A stretch of 60,828 nucleotides of DNA from Flavobacteriaceae bacterium (GCA_018699935.1 JABISF010000029.1:1-60828), one strand, 5' to 3'. Positions 43,407-52,135 are shown, counted from the stretch's first letter. Notes: generated by a model from the letters alone, not told the origin. A program made the numbers and translations.

Positions 43407-45619
43407 TGGAGGGGTTCAAAAAAATAGTGCTGCTTATGCTGTTGTTTACTACAGGAGCTTGTTTTAACTACAATGGGGCGGATGACGAATGGGGAAGTTT
43501 AACATTGACCGTATTGGCCGAAACGGGTGGTGAGGTCAATACGACCGGAGGCACCTATGTATTGGGCGAGCGGGTCAACCTTACGGCGACCCCCAATTCG
43601 GGCTATGTCTTTACAGGCTGGTCCAATGGTTCCACCACGAGTTCATTGATAATCACCATAGAATCCAGTCAAACGCTTACCGCTTTTTTCGACCTTTTGG
43701 ATGCCACTCCTCCCACCATAACACTATCAGGCGCTGCGACAATCAACCTACAGTTGGGAGCTACTTTTTCAGATCCGGGGGCTACTGCTACGGATGATGT
43801 GGAGGGAGATATAAGCACTGCTATCCAAAGCACAGGACAGGTCGACACCGCTGTTTTGGGGACCTATATTTTGACCTATACCGTTTCCGACACCGCCGGT
43901 AATTCTGCTTCGGTCACGAGAACGGTTCATGTCAATGAAGCCGTACCGTTAATTTATTTTGAAAACGCTATTTGCAAGTGCCCGGAGGCAGGGGTGGGAT
44001 ATACAGAAACCATAGACGAAATAACCTATACCGTTGTGGATGATTCCACGATTGCCCGAGAAATTGCGGAAAACAATATCTATTTATGTACCACTTGGGT
44101 TACGGACATGAGCGAATTATTTAAGTATAATTCCAACTTTGATTTGGATATTGGTTTTTGGGATACGTCAAATGTTACCACTATGGAAGCCATGTTTTAT
44201 GGAGCTTCTGCATTCAATCAAGCCATTGGAGCTTGGGACACTGCACAAGTAACGAACATGAAAGAAATGTTTTATAGCGAGTCCTATGTAACCTTCAAAT
44301 TCAATCAGGATATCAGAGGGTGGAATACGGGCGAGGTCACCACCATGGAAGCTATGTTTTACGGAGCCTCTGTTTTTGATCAAAACATTGGTGCTTGGGA
44401 CATGTCCAAGCTACAATCGATGCGCGCGATGTTTAGTTTTGCGACTCAATTTAATCAAAATATTGGTGGCTGGGATACGTCCCAAGTGACCGACATGAGC
44501 CAAACTTTTAAATCAGCTTCTGCCTTCAATCAGGACATCAGTGCTTGGGACACTTCCAAGGTGACCAATATGAAGGATATGTTTATGTATGCAAAAAGTT
44601 TTAATCAAGCCATTGGCAGTTGGAACACCGCTCAAGTCACCAGCATGGAGGGGATGTTTTATAAAGCCACGGTCTTCAATCAAAACATTGGAAATTGGGA
44701 TACTTCACAAGTAACCACGATGAGCAGTATGTTTTTTGGTGCAGCTGTATTCGATCAACCCATTGGTTCGTGGAAAACCTCGCGTGTTAGTACAATGGAG
44801 GATATGTTCTATGGAGCCATAGCCTTCAATCAGGCGATTGGCAATTGGAATACGTTCCAAGTGACCAATATGTCCGGTATGTTCCTTTTTGCGGAGCGTT
44901 TCAATCAGGACATCGGAGCCTGGAATACGTCCAATGTCGTCACGATGAACAGTATGTTTTCAAACGCCTTGGTGTTCAATCAAGACATCGGGAATTGGAA
45001 TACCTCCAAAGTTATCGATATGGGGAATATGTTCGAAAAAGCAATTGCTTTTAATCAATATATAGGGGACTGGAATACCTCAAAAGCGACGGACATGGGT
45101 CGATTATTTAAAGAAGCTGCCGCTTTTAATCAGGACATTGGTGCTTGGGACACCTCCAAGGTGACCAATATGGTGGGCATGTTCAGTAATGCCGTCAACT
45201 TTAACCAGGATCTGAGTCGTTGGGAAACGTCAAAAGTGAATTTTATGGACGAGATGTTTGTCAATGCCAGTCAGTTTAATCAAAATATAGGTGCTTGGGA
45301 CACTTCCAACGTGACCGATATGCAAGAAATGTTTTATGGAGCAGTTGCTTTTAACCAAGATATTGGTGCTTGGTCAACGCCAAGGGTGAACGATATGCAC
45401 CTGATGTTTTCCGGAGCCATAGCCTTTAACCATGACATTGGAAACTGGGATACATCCAATGTGGGAGATATGGATCAAATGTTTTACAACGCTGCAGCAT
45501 TCAACCAGGACCTTTCCCAATGGTGTGTGCCAAAAATTGAATCGGAGCCGTTTGATTTTTCAAATTTATCGCTGCTCACGGCATCCAATAAACCTGTGTG
45601 GGGCAGTTGTCCAGAATAA
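43406..45619 (+). CDS. BspA/DUF285-repeat surface lipoprotein
   Basis: A 737-residue lipoprotein with lipobox FTTGAC (Cys19). Residues ~32-100 form an InlB-B-like bacterial repeat domain ([18 protein letters not shown]), and ~102-180 a DUF5011/Ig-like domain ([19 protein letters not shown]). From residue 232 to 710 there are nineteen consecutive units of the DUF285 (BspA leucine-rich-like) pattern VTxMxxMFxxAxxFNQxIGxWxTS. All have 25 residues except the third, which has 29. The C-terminus has no type IX sorting domain. Such proteins mediate surface adhesion in several bacteria; the ligand here is unknown. It is coupled to the preceding small barrel gene. Confidence 0.88.
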   Translation: MEGFKKIVLLMLLFTTGACFNYNGADDEWGSLTLTVLAETGGEVNTTGGTYVLGERVNLTATPNSGYVFTGWSNGSTTSSLIITIESSQTLTAFFDLLDATPPTITLSGAATINLQLGATFSDPGATATDDVEGDISTAIQSTGQVDTAVLGTYILTYTVSDTAGNSASVTRTVHVNEAVPLIYFENAICKCPEAGVGYTETIDEITYTVVDDSTIAREIAENNIYLCTTWVTDMSELFKYNSNFDLDIGFWDTSNVTTMEAMFYGASAFNQAIGAWDTAQVTNMKEMFYSESYVTFKFNQDIRGWNTGEVTTMEAMFYGASVFDQNIGAWDMSKLQSMRAMFSFATQFNQNIGGWDTSQVTDMSQTFKSASAFNQDISAWDTSKVTNMKDMFMYAKSFNQAIGSWNTAQVTSMEGMFYKATVFNQNIGNWDTSQVTTMSSMFFGAAVFDQPIGSWKTSRVSTMEDMFYGAIAFNQAIGNWNTFQVTNMSGMFLFAERFNQDIGAWNTSNVVTMNSMFSNALVFNQDIGNWNTSKVIDMGNMFEKAIAFNQYIGDWNTSKATDMGRLFKEAAAFNQDIGAWDTSKVTNMVGMFSNAVNFNQDLSRWETSKVNFMDEMFVNASQFNQNIGAWDTSNVTDMQEMFYGAVAFNQDIGAWSTPRVNDMHLMFSGAIAFNHDIGNWDTSNVGDMDQMFYNAAAFNQDLSQWCVPKIESEPFDFSNLSLLTASNKPVWGSCPE
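44099..45535 (+). repeat. Nineteen coding repeats of ~75 bp (25 residues)
   Basis: The DUF285 units are contiguous, 75 bp each, with one 87-bp unit (third). The protein pattern is well kept but synonymous positions are diverged, so it is an old tandem array and not a recent expansion. Confidence 0.85.
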
Positions 45620-45664
45620 CTCAATTTATATTTTTTTAAAAGAATTTATTTTTTTTGGATTTAG

Positions 45665-45693
45665 GGTAGGGTAAACTTGATAACGATTGTTAT
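45665..45693 (+). promoter_or_regulatory. Candidate ECF-sigma promoter, site 1
   Basis: GGTAGGGTAAA (45665-45675), 8 bp, then CGATTGTTAT (45684-45693). Exactly the same blocks and spacing recur at 51618-51646. It does not resemble the housekeeping TTTG/TAnnTTTG promoter. It lies 28 bp before the ATG of the first gene of the sigma-factor operon, which suggests autoregulation. Confidence 0.6.
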
Positions 45694-45721
45694 AAGGTAA
45701 ATAATACTTAAAAACAAAATC

Positions 45722-46519
45722 ATGAAAAAACTACTAATTTTATTTCTATCTGCTTCCATTTATTCGTGTGCTATAGAGGACATACAAGAACAAGATCTAT
45801 CGGCACTTTTGAATCCCGAAACCACCGCTCTGGAAGAAACAGATTCTAGCACTACCGATTCAAATAGTGGCTTAACGGCGAAAGACACCGACAATGATGG
45901 TATTGAAGACGAAGCCGATGTGGATGTCGATGGAGACGGAGTGAACGACAATGGTACCGATACCGATGGGGATGGAATCAATGATGATTACGATGTCGAT
46001 GTTGATGGGGACGGAGAGGACGACAATGGCACCGATGCCGACGGCGATGGAGTGCTCGATGAAACAAACGAGAATGACGATAATGACGACAATGACGACA
46101 ATGACGACAACGAGGATGAATCCTACGATGACGACAGTTCCGATAGTGATGATGATGATACTGATTACGATAATGATCAAGATTCAGAAGAGGACAGCGA
46201 TATGGATGAAATGAACGATTCCGATAACGATGACAACGATGAGTTTGATTCAGACGACAGCAATGACGTTGACAACGACGATGACCAGGACTCTGACACA
46301 GACTCCGATTTAGACGATACCAATGAAAATGTATCCTCCGATGGAAGCAATTTGAGTGCTGCAATTTTTGCAAAAATTGAGTCTTATATCACCGCAAATT
46401 ACCCCAATCAAAGCATACGCGAAGTCGAAAAAGAAAATCAAAAGATCGAAGTGACGTTGAACAATGGGGTAGAGCTTGTTTTCGATTTAGAAGGTAACTT
46501 TAAAAGAGTTGACAACTAA
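45722..46519 (+). CDS. Asp-rich lipoprotein with PepSY-like C-terminal domain
   Basis: A 265-residue lipoprotein (lipobox SIYSC, Cys16). Residues ~53-115 contain thrombospondin-3-like units such as DTDNDGIEDEADVDVDGDG and DTDGDGINDD, which bind Ca2+ in known proteins. Residues ~115-208 are almost only Asp, Asn, Ser and Glu. The last ~55 residues (IFAKIESYITANYPNQSI, then VTLNNGVELVFDLEG) resemble the PepSY-like (BLIP-like) domain. It is the first gene of the ECF operon, 2 bp... overlapping the next start region by one base (TAATG). An extracellular or periplasmic metal-binding role is inferred only from composition. Confidence 0.75.
   Translation: MKKLLILFLSASIYSCAIEDIQEQDLSALLNPETTALEETDSSTTDSNSGLTAKDTDNDGIEDEADVDVDGDGVNDNGTDTDGDGINDDYDVDVDGDGEDDNGTDADGDGVLDETNENDDNDDNDDNDDNEDESYDDDSSDSDDDDTDYDNDQDSEEDSDMDEMNDSDNDDNDEFDSDDSNDVDNDDDQDSDTDSDLDDTNENVSSDGSNLSAAIFAKIESYITANYPNQSIREVEKENQKIEVTLNNGVELVFDLEGNFKRVDN
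46073..46108 (+). repeat. Four 9-bp tandem repeats in the Asp-rich lipoprotein
   Basis: The unit AATGACGAC (first copy AATGACGAT) occurs four times head to tail and encodes Asn-Asp-Asp. It is in frame, so slippage would change only the linker length. Confidence 0.8.
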
Positions 46520-47127
46520 TGCGAGGCTTTAATCACACCCCTTTCGTATTGCTTTTCTTGTTTGCGCAATTCTTTTTTGCACAAGAAAGTAATTCCTTGT
46601 TCGATCAAATCGACAACAGCGAAAGCAAACAAGAATTTCTTCCTTCCTCTATGATTTTTACCCAAAGGCTTTTGTGGGGTGAAAAAGGAATGATGCGGAA
46701 AACGGGAATTGTTACGCTGAATTTGGAAAACAGAGAGCAAGAATTAAAAATTCGAAGAAAAATGTTGAGTGCACATCAATATATAGGCTACTTAACCTTG
46801 GCGGGGATGGTTGCACAAGGTGTATTTGGAGTAAAATTGTACAATGGTCAATACCAATACGAAGACCTCCATGAAACCATCGGTAATCTAACAACAGCCT
46901 CTTATTTTACCGGTGCAGCCCTATCCCTTTTTACTCCCCCTCCTTTGATAAGCACCAAAAACAAGGGATTGACGTCCATCAAAGCGCACAAGTGGCTGGC
47001 CAGCGTACATTTTTCAGCCATGATTGCCACCAATCTCCTATCGGAAAGCAATAAAAGTGCGCATCGCGCTGCGGCATACACCCTCTTTGGAAGTTATGCC
47101 CTAGCTGTAATCTCTTTTAAATTATGA
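46519..47127 (+). CDS. Four-helix membrane protein, cytochrome b561-like
   Basis: A 202-residue protein with a leader (LLFLFAQFFFAQ), a ~55-residue extracytoplasmic segment and four predicted membrane helices. Each helix starts at or near a His: SAHQYIGYLTLAGMVAQG, DLHETIGNLTTASYFTGA, KAHKWLASVHFSAMIA and AHRAAAYTLFGSYALA. Regular His at helix ends is the pattern of b561-type haem proteins, but I cannot show haem binding. The gene lies between the PepSY-like lipoprotein and the YceI gene and overlaps YceI by 4 nt. A role in transmembrane electron transfer is a hypothesis. Confidence 0.6.
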   Translation: MRGFNHTPFVLLFLFAQFFFAQESNSLFDQIDNSESKQEFLPSSMIFTQRLLWGEKGMMRKTGIVTLNLENREQELKIRRKMLSAHQYIGYLTLAGMVAQGVFGVKLYNGQYQYEDLHETIGNLTTASYFTGAALSLFTPPPLISTKNKGLTSIKAHKWLASVHFSAMIATNLLSESNKSAHRAAAYTLFGSYALAVISFKL

Positions 47128-47681
47128 TAATGATGAAAATAAAAACCATGTTATTCAGTTTTGTCCTGCTGTTGAGTTTTAAAACAGCAATGGCACAAGA
47201 GCAACAATTGAAACTAAATACGGCGGAAAGTGTTATTTCGTATAAGGCAAAACATATTTTGCATGCTTGGGAAGGCATCAACAAGCAGGTCAAAGGAATC
47301 CTAGTAAAAGACGAGAAATCAACGGACATCAATAAAATTGCAATCTTGGTGTTGGTTAAAGATTTTGACAGCAACAACAGTGGACGTGACGCTCATGCAC
47401 TGGAAGTCTTGGAAGCCTTATCTTTTCCCGAAGTACGTTTTTATTCCGAAACAATTGAGAACGAAGAAAAAACCATCCAACTTACCGGGACTTTCGAATT
47501 TCACGGTGTGAAAAAAGAAAAAAAGATACCAGTAGCATGGACTGAGAAGTCCGATAAATTGATTTTAAAAGGTAACTTTGAACTCATTCCAACCGACTTT
47601 GGGATAACATTGCCCTCCTTTATGATGGTCGCCATGGAAGATCTTTTAACGTTTGATTTTGAATTAACTTTTAATAAATAA
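47124..47681 (+). CDS. YceI family protein
   Basis: A 185-residue periplasmic protein with a signal peptide ending near TAMAQ. The lipocalin-like YceI fold is indicated by SVISYKAKHILHAWEGINKQ, DFDSNNSGRDAHALEVLEAL, FPEVRFYSE and LTGTFEFHGVKK. YceI proteins bind isoprenoid quinones or similar amphiphiles. This variant keeps the fold but the ligand is unknown. Three Met codons lie near the start (47124, 47130, 47133) and any may be used. It overlaps the upstream gene by 4 nt and the sigma factor gene by 1 nt. Confidence 0.85.
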   Translation: MIMMKIKTMLFSFVLLLSFKTAMAQEQQLKLNTAESVISYKAKHILHAWEGINKQVKGILVKDEKSTDINKIAILVLVKDFDSNNSGRDAHALEVLEALSFPEVRFYSETIENEEKTIQLTGTFEFHGVKKEKKIPVAWTEKSDKLILKGNFELIPTDFGITLPSFMMVAMEDLLTFDFELTFNK

Positions 47682-48202
47682 TGAAGATTGTAGGTCAAGG
47701 GGAGTTGTGTAACGAAAATGCACATAAAGAAATTTATCTTTCTTACTCGAAAGGATTGTACCGCTTTTTGACCTACTCCTTTGGCGATAGCATTGATGCC
47801 GAGGACATTACTCAAAATGTATTTTTAAAACTTTGGGAAGAATGTTCAAAATACCGATTGGACAACATCAAAAGTTTGATCTACACCATGGCAAAAAATC
47901 AGAGTTTAAATCGATTGAAAAGGAATAAAATTAAAAATGAACAGCCTTTACCAAAAGCGATTGATTTTCAATCGCCCGAATATGAAATGGAAGAAAAACA
48001 GTTTAAAGACCAACTTTCGGCAGCTATTGGAAGCTTGACCGAAAACGAAAAAACTGTTTTTTTGATGAGTCGCATTGATGATTTGGGCTATAAAGAAATT
48101 GCAGAGCGCTTGGAAATCAGCCAAAAAACGGTCGAAAAACGAATGCATAATGCATTAAAAAATTTGAATAATCGCTTATCCGTAAACCTTAAAAGAAAAT
48201 AG
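47681..48202 (+). CDS. ECF sigma factor (FecI-like)
   Basis: A 173-residue sigma-70 family protein of the extracytoplasmic function type. Region 2 reads IYLSYSKGLYRFLTYSFGD then DAEDITQNVFLKLWEE, and region 4 reads LTENEKTVFLMSRIDDLGYK then IAERLEISQKTVEKRMHNAL. It is directly followed by a FecR-type anti-sigma gene and an STN-domain receptor, the arrangement of cell-surface signalling. It probably recognises the bipartite motif at 45665 and 51618. The start overlaps the YceI stop (TAATG). Confidence 0.92.
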   Translation: MKIVGQGELCNENAHKEIYLSYSKGLYRFLTYSFGDSIDAEDITQNVFLKLWEECSKYRLDNIKSLIYTMAKNQSLNRLKRNKIKNEQPLPKAIDFQSPEYEMEEKQFKDQLSAAIGSLTENEKTVFLMSRIDDLGYKEIAERLEISQKTVEKRMHNALKNLNNRLSVNLKRK

Positions 48203-48204
48203 GC

Positions 48205-49077
48205 ATGGAAGAACATTACTTATCAAAATGGATGGAGGGAAGTGTTGGCGATGCGGAAATTGTAGAACGCGATGGAGCAGAAGCACTCAAAAATTATCAA
48301 TCGATTCTTAAAAGCGTTGACGATTTAAAAGTATCGATTCCAGAAAGTTTGGAATGGGAAAAGTTCTCTCAACAATTAAAAAAGCATCCCAAAAAACAGA
48401 AAAAATCACATCCTAAAATTTGGGCGATGGCAGCCGCTTTATTGGTTTTGCTGGGCGTACGTTTCTTTTTCTTTACGGACGTGGTCATTGCTTCTCAAGC
48501 CAATCAGAGCCTACATGTTTTGACAGATGGCAGTCAAGTCGAACTGCGCCCCAATTCGGAGTTGCGTTATCAACGATCGTTCGGATGGTGGAACAGAAAG
48601 CTCCGTTTGGAGGGAGATGCAACTTTTCGGGTGACCAAAGGATCTACTTTTACGGTAGAAACTTCCAATGGTGCCATCACTGTTTTGGGAACTGTCTTTA
48701 GAGTAATAAGTGCCGAAGATTTTTTTAGTGTTCATTGTGAGGAAGGAAAAGTGAAAATAAGTCGAGATGATGCCGATTATATTTTAGAAAAAGGAAATCG
48801 TTACAATAGTGTCACCAATACGGTGGAGGAATTTCAACGTAGTGCAGGTATGAAGGATAATCAAATTTTATACAACCGAACGCCACTTTCTTTTATCGCC
48901 AAAGTAGTTGCTCAAGTGTACGGCATTCGAATTAACTTGAAAACCAAAAACGAACTGTATTTTACAGGGGCGATTCCTCTAAACGATCAGGAAAAAGCCT
49001 TGCAGGCCCTTTCAATTCCCTTTGCTTTAAAAACAGTGATAAACCAAGATGCATCTATTGATATTGTTAAAGAGTAA
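48205..49077 (+). CDS. FecR-type anti-sigma factor
   Basis: A 290-residue membrane-spanning regulator. The N-terminal ~70 residues are cytoplasmic and bind the sigma factor; one helix (WAMAAALLVLLGVRFFFF) spans the membrane near residues 73-90. The periplasmic FecR domain contains LTDGSQVELRPNSELRYQ, LRLEGDATFRVTKGSTFTV and TVLGTVFRVIS. A C-terminal STN-like segment (FIAKVVAQVYGIRINL) follows. It passes a signal from the outer-membrane receptor to the sigma factor. It lies 2 bp after the sigma gene and overlaps the receptor gene by 29 nt. Confidence 0.92.
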   Translation: MEEHYLSKWMEGSVGDAEIVERDGAEALKNYQSILKSVDDLKVSIPESLEWEKFSQQLKKHPKKQKKSHPKIWAMAAALLVLLGVRFFFFTDVVIASQANQSLHVLTDGSQVELRPNSELRYQRSFGWWNRKLRLEGDATFRVTKGSTFTVETSNGAITVLGTVFRVISAEDFFSVHCEEGKVKISRDDADYILEKGNRYNSVTNTVEEFQRSAGMKDNQILYNRTPLSFIAKVVAQVYGIRINLKTKNELYFTGAIPLNDQEKALQALSIPFALKTVINQDASIDIVKE

Positions 49078-51622
49078 TTTTGTAGTTCTTTTTCGGGTTT
49101 TTGTAATCTTGTTTCCCCTGTATCTTTGCAGTCAACAAAATCCCAAAAATCTGAAGCAAACTTTGGGAGCAGCCGAAGAAGCATTTCAGGTGTCTTTTTC
49201 CTACGACGATGATTTTATTCAAAATTGGCTAAGTCCAGAAACGCCCTTACCCAAAACCTTGGATGAATTTTTGGAACAGTTGCAACGCGATTATCAAATT
49301 GCCTATCAGCGGTGGGAAGCCAACATCTTGCTGGCTCCCCAAAAAAATGTTCCCAGCACAACAATATGTGGCTATATCAAAAGTCAACTTTTTGAAAACG
49401 GATTGGAAAATACTTTGGTGGTATTGGGAAAACAATTTGTTTACGCCGATGCCTTTGGCTTTTTTTCAATAACCACTCAGGACACCACTACAAAAAGCTT
49501 GCTTTTTAAAAACATCAACTTTGGATCTCAGACACTTGATATTGCTCCCGGAGCAGATTGTTTTGAATATTTTGTAGATCAGAATGAAATCAAATTGGGA
49601 GAAGTGATTTTGAATTATATTGCCCCACCTATCGAAAAGAGCAGTAATGGTGTTTTCACCATAAATCTAGAAGGGACTAACATCGTTCCCGGCTCAGTAA
49701 ATCCGGATATTTTTCAACTATTGCAATTGTTGCCGGGGGTGAGCAATCCCAATGAAAACAACACGGTATTTGTGCGGGGAGGTACCCCCGACCAAAATAT
49801 TGTCCAGTGGAATAAAATTCGTTTGTATCAAAACAATCACGCCAATGGAGGGCTGTCCTCCATCAATCCCTATGGGTTGAATTCTATTCAACTTATGGTC
49901 AAAGGGGTGCCTGCTCATTTTGGGGAGCATACTTCTGGTTTGATTTTATTGGAAAATCTAAAATTCTCTGACCAAAAAAAAATGGATGTATCGGCGGGCT
50001 TGAATCTGTTAGATGCTGATCTGGTTGTTCAATTACAAACCGAAAAAAAGCTACAGCTAAATCTTTCGGCCCGATCGTCTTTTAGGAATACCCTCTCCAA
50101 TGATTTTAGAACCAACACCTTCAACCGACTCATCGCCGTGGAAAACACCTCTGGGGTTGCCAATCCTCTGTCCAATCAGTCCATTTATTATAATGACTTT
50201 ACATTTTCCACCCGATTTCCCATCAATGAAAATCATTTCATAGCCACCAAAGCTTTTTATATTGAAGATCAAATTGACTACGAATTGTCAGACACCGATT
50301 TGGAATACAGAGATGGTTTACAATCCAAAAACTATGGATTTGGTGTTAGCCATTCGTTTCGAAAAAACGGGTGGAATCGCGATTTCAATATTTCGTTTTC
50401 ACATTTTGAAATGGACTATGAACGCTTGTTTGAACAATATGAGTTTGATGAAGAAGAGCAAACTTTGGAAAGTGAATATGAGGATTTTTCCAAACGAAAC
50501 AATCGGGTGGCGGAACTTCAATTTAAGATGTTGCACAAAAAGCAAATCCATCCCGAGCATTTGTTTTTATGGGGGGGAGACTATACCTATCGATCGATTT
50601 TCTTTGAGGATGATTCGGAGGTGAATAATTCGATGTCCAATCGGACAGAAGATTTGACTGGAAATGCTGCAGCACTATTCGGTGCTATAAAATCCAATTT
50701 TTCGGAGCGACATCTATGGGAATTAGGACTGCGGTATAATTATTTCAATGCGATAGCTCTCCATCGGTTGGAGCCACGTATCAATTACAGTCTTTTACTT
50801 CCTTTTCAATGGTCAATCAATGCGACCTACGAAAAAAAATCACAATCCATTTACCGCACAAACCAAACCATCAGCAATATTTCTAACAACAGTAATAATT
50901 TGTGGGCCGGCATTGGGAACAGCTCTTTTCCTTTGTTGAAATCGTCCCAACTCAGTTTGGGGATGACCAAAAGCAATAATAAAACCATATTTGAATTTGA
51001 TTTATACCGCCGAAATTTGGAGGGGATTACCACTTTTAGTTTTGGATATCTCGACCCCAATGATAGGGACTACCATACCGGAGTTGCTGAAATATATGGT
51101 GCTGATTTTTTCTTTCAAAAAAAATGGGAGCGACTCAACCTTTGGGCGTCCTATTCACATCAGGAGAACAAAAACAGCTTTGACGATCTAAAAAACTGGG
51201 TTTGGTTCAACAGCAATTTTTTGGTTCGCGATCAACTAAATACTGGCTTTAGTGTCAATCTGAAGGATTGGTACATTCATCTGAATTATAGCATCAGAAG
51301 TGGAATTCCTTATTCCCAACCCAGCACTGTTATTTTGAATCCGCAGGGCTATGAATTGGTTTACAATACATTAAACGATCGGTTTTTGCCCAATTACGAA
51401 CGCTTAGATTTGAGTGCCTCCAAAAAATGGATGCTCTCCAAGGGGATAAAATTGGATGCCAAAGCCTCTTTTTTAAACCTAACAAACAAAAAAAATGTCT
51501 TGGAGCGAATCCATATTTATGATAAAGGCACCCAAGCTATAAAAGCTTTGGATCGCTATTCTTTAGTGCCTTTTTTCAATGTAGGTTTGCGTTTTTATAT
51601 CAATAATGACCTTTTGAGGTAG
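49049..51622 (+). CDS. TonB-dependent receptor with N-terminal STN signalling domain
   Basis: An 857-residue outer-membrane receptor. After a leader (VFVILFPLYLCSQ) there is an STN domain at about residues 30-100 (LGAAEEAFQVSFSYDD, then LPKTLDEFLEQL), the part that contacts the FecR protein. A carboxypeptidase-regulatory-like domain (GYIKSQLFENGLENTLVV) follows. The plug is near 220-310 (DIFQLLQLLPGVSNPNENN and FVRGGTPDQNIVQW), then a 22-strand-type barrel ends in FNVGLRFYI. The ligand is unknown. The start overlaps fecR by 29 nt. The stop codon lies inside the second ECF-type promoter motif. Confidence 0.88.
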   Translation: MHLLILLKSNFVVLFRVFVILFPLYLCSQQNPKNLKQTLGAAEEAFQVSFSYDDDFIQNWLSPETPLPKTLDEFLEQLQRDYQIAYQRWEANILLAPQKNVPSTTICGYIKSQLFENGLENTLVVLGKQFVYADAFGFFSITTQDTTTKSLLFKNINFGSQTLDIAPGADCFEYFVDQNEIKLGEVILNYIAPPIEKSSNGVFTINLEGTNIVPGSVNPDIFQLLQLLPGVSNPNENNTVFVRGGTPDQNIVQWNKIRLYQNNHANGGLSSINPYGLNSIQLMVKGVPAHFGEHTSGLILLENLKFSDQKKMDVSAGLNLLDADLVVQLQTEKKLQLNLSARSSFRNTLSNDFRTNTFNRLIAVENTSGVANPLSNQSIYYNDFTFSTRFPINENHFIATKAFYIEDQIDYELSDTDLEYRDGLQSKNYGFGVSHSFRKNGWNRDFNISFSHFEMDYERLFEQYEFDEEEQTLESEYEDFSKRNNRVAELQFKMLHKKQIHPEHLFLWGGDYTYRSIFFEDDSEVNNSMSNRTEDLTGNAAALFGAIKSNFSERHLWELGLRYNYFNAIALHRLEPRINYSLLLPFQWSINATYEKKSQSIYRTNQTISNISNNSNNLWAGIGNSSFPLLKSSQLSLGMTKSNNKTIFEFDLYRRNLEGITTFSFGYLDPNDRDYHTGVAEIYGADFFFQKKWERLNLWASYSHQENKNSFDDLKNWVWFNSNFLVRDQLNTGFSVNLKDWYIHLNYSIRSGIPYSQPSTVILNPQGYELVYNTLNDRFLPNYERLDLSASKKWMLSKGIKLDAKASFLNLTNKKNVLERIHIYDKGTQAIKALDRYSLVPFFNVGLRFYINNDLLR

Positions 51623-51646
51623 GGTAAAAATCGCTTCGATTGTTAT
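51618..51646 (+). promoter_or_regulatory. Candidate ECF-sigma promoter, site 2
   Basis: GGTAGGGTAAA (51618-51628), 8 bp, then CGATTGTTAT (51637-51646), identical in both blocks and in spacing to 45665-45693. It overlaps the receptor stop codon (51620-51622) and lies 18 bp before the Rieske gene ATG. Confidence 0.6.
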
Positions 51647-51664
51647 TATAATAAACACTTAATT

Positions 51665-52117
51665 ATGAAAACTTTAAATCGTAGAAAATTCTTAAACAAA
51701 AGTTGTCCAATTTTACTTTCCACCATTGTTGGAAGTACCCTGCTGCAGTATTGTACGGCCGAAGAAATTGCCGAGCAAGCCCCGATTTCTGGTGGATATT
51801 CTGTTTCTGGCAATGTCCTGACCATTGATTTGTCTCATTCCGATTTTGGTGCTTTAGACAGCAAAGGTTGGATCAATTTTGCATCACAAAACCTTTTGTT
51901 GCTCAAAAAATCGGCTACAGAGTATAAGGCTTTTACCAATATTTGCCCTCATGAAAGAGTAAAAAATAAATGGAGTTATTCTGCCTCCACACAAAAGTTC
52001 ACTTGCCATGAACACGACAATGCTTACAGTTCCGATTGTGCAACGGCAGGAAAAGGAGGCGTTTTAGACTGCTATAAGGTAGCCCTAAGTGGAACCCAGT
52101 TAAAAGTGTATTTATAG
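51665..52117 (+). CDS. Rieske 2Fe-2S domain protein
   Basis: A 150-residue exported Rieske protein. The cluster ligands are in NICPHERV (Cys94, His96) and FTCHEHDNAY (Cys114, His117), with the spacing usual for Rieske domains. The N-terminus has a twin-arginine-like NRRKFLNK followed by a lipobox-like LLQYC (Cys30), suggesting export of the folded, cluster-loaded protein and lipid anchoring. Rieske domains transfer single electrons. It is the last gene in the sigma-factor region and has its own copy of the shared promoter motif. The redox partner is unknown. Confidence 0.88.
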   Translation: MKTLNRRKFLNKSCPILLSTIVGSTLLQYCTAEEIAEQAPISGGYSVSGNVLTIDLSHSDFGALDSKGWINFASQNLLLLKKSATEYKAFTNICPHERVKNKWSYSASTQKFTCHEHDNAYSSDCATAGKGGVLDCYKVALSGTQLKVYL

Positions 52118-52135
52118 TCGGATAGTGAAGTAGGA

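Noticed and set aside
44099-45535. Regular ~75-bp repeats that could suggest a CRISPR-like array
   Set aside because: The repeats are coding, vary at synonymous sites and have no spacers; no cas genes are present.
45872-46373. Long open frames opposite and out of phase with the Asp-rich lipoprotein gene
   Set aside because: The translations are low-complexity (Ile/Val-rich, His/Arg-rich or Met/Thr-rich) by-products of GAY codon runs.
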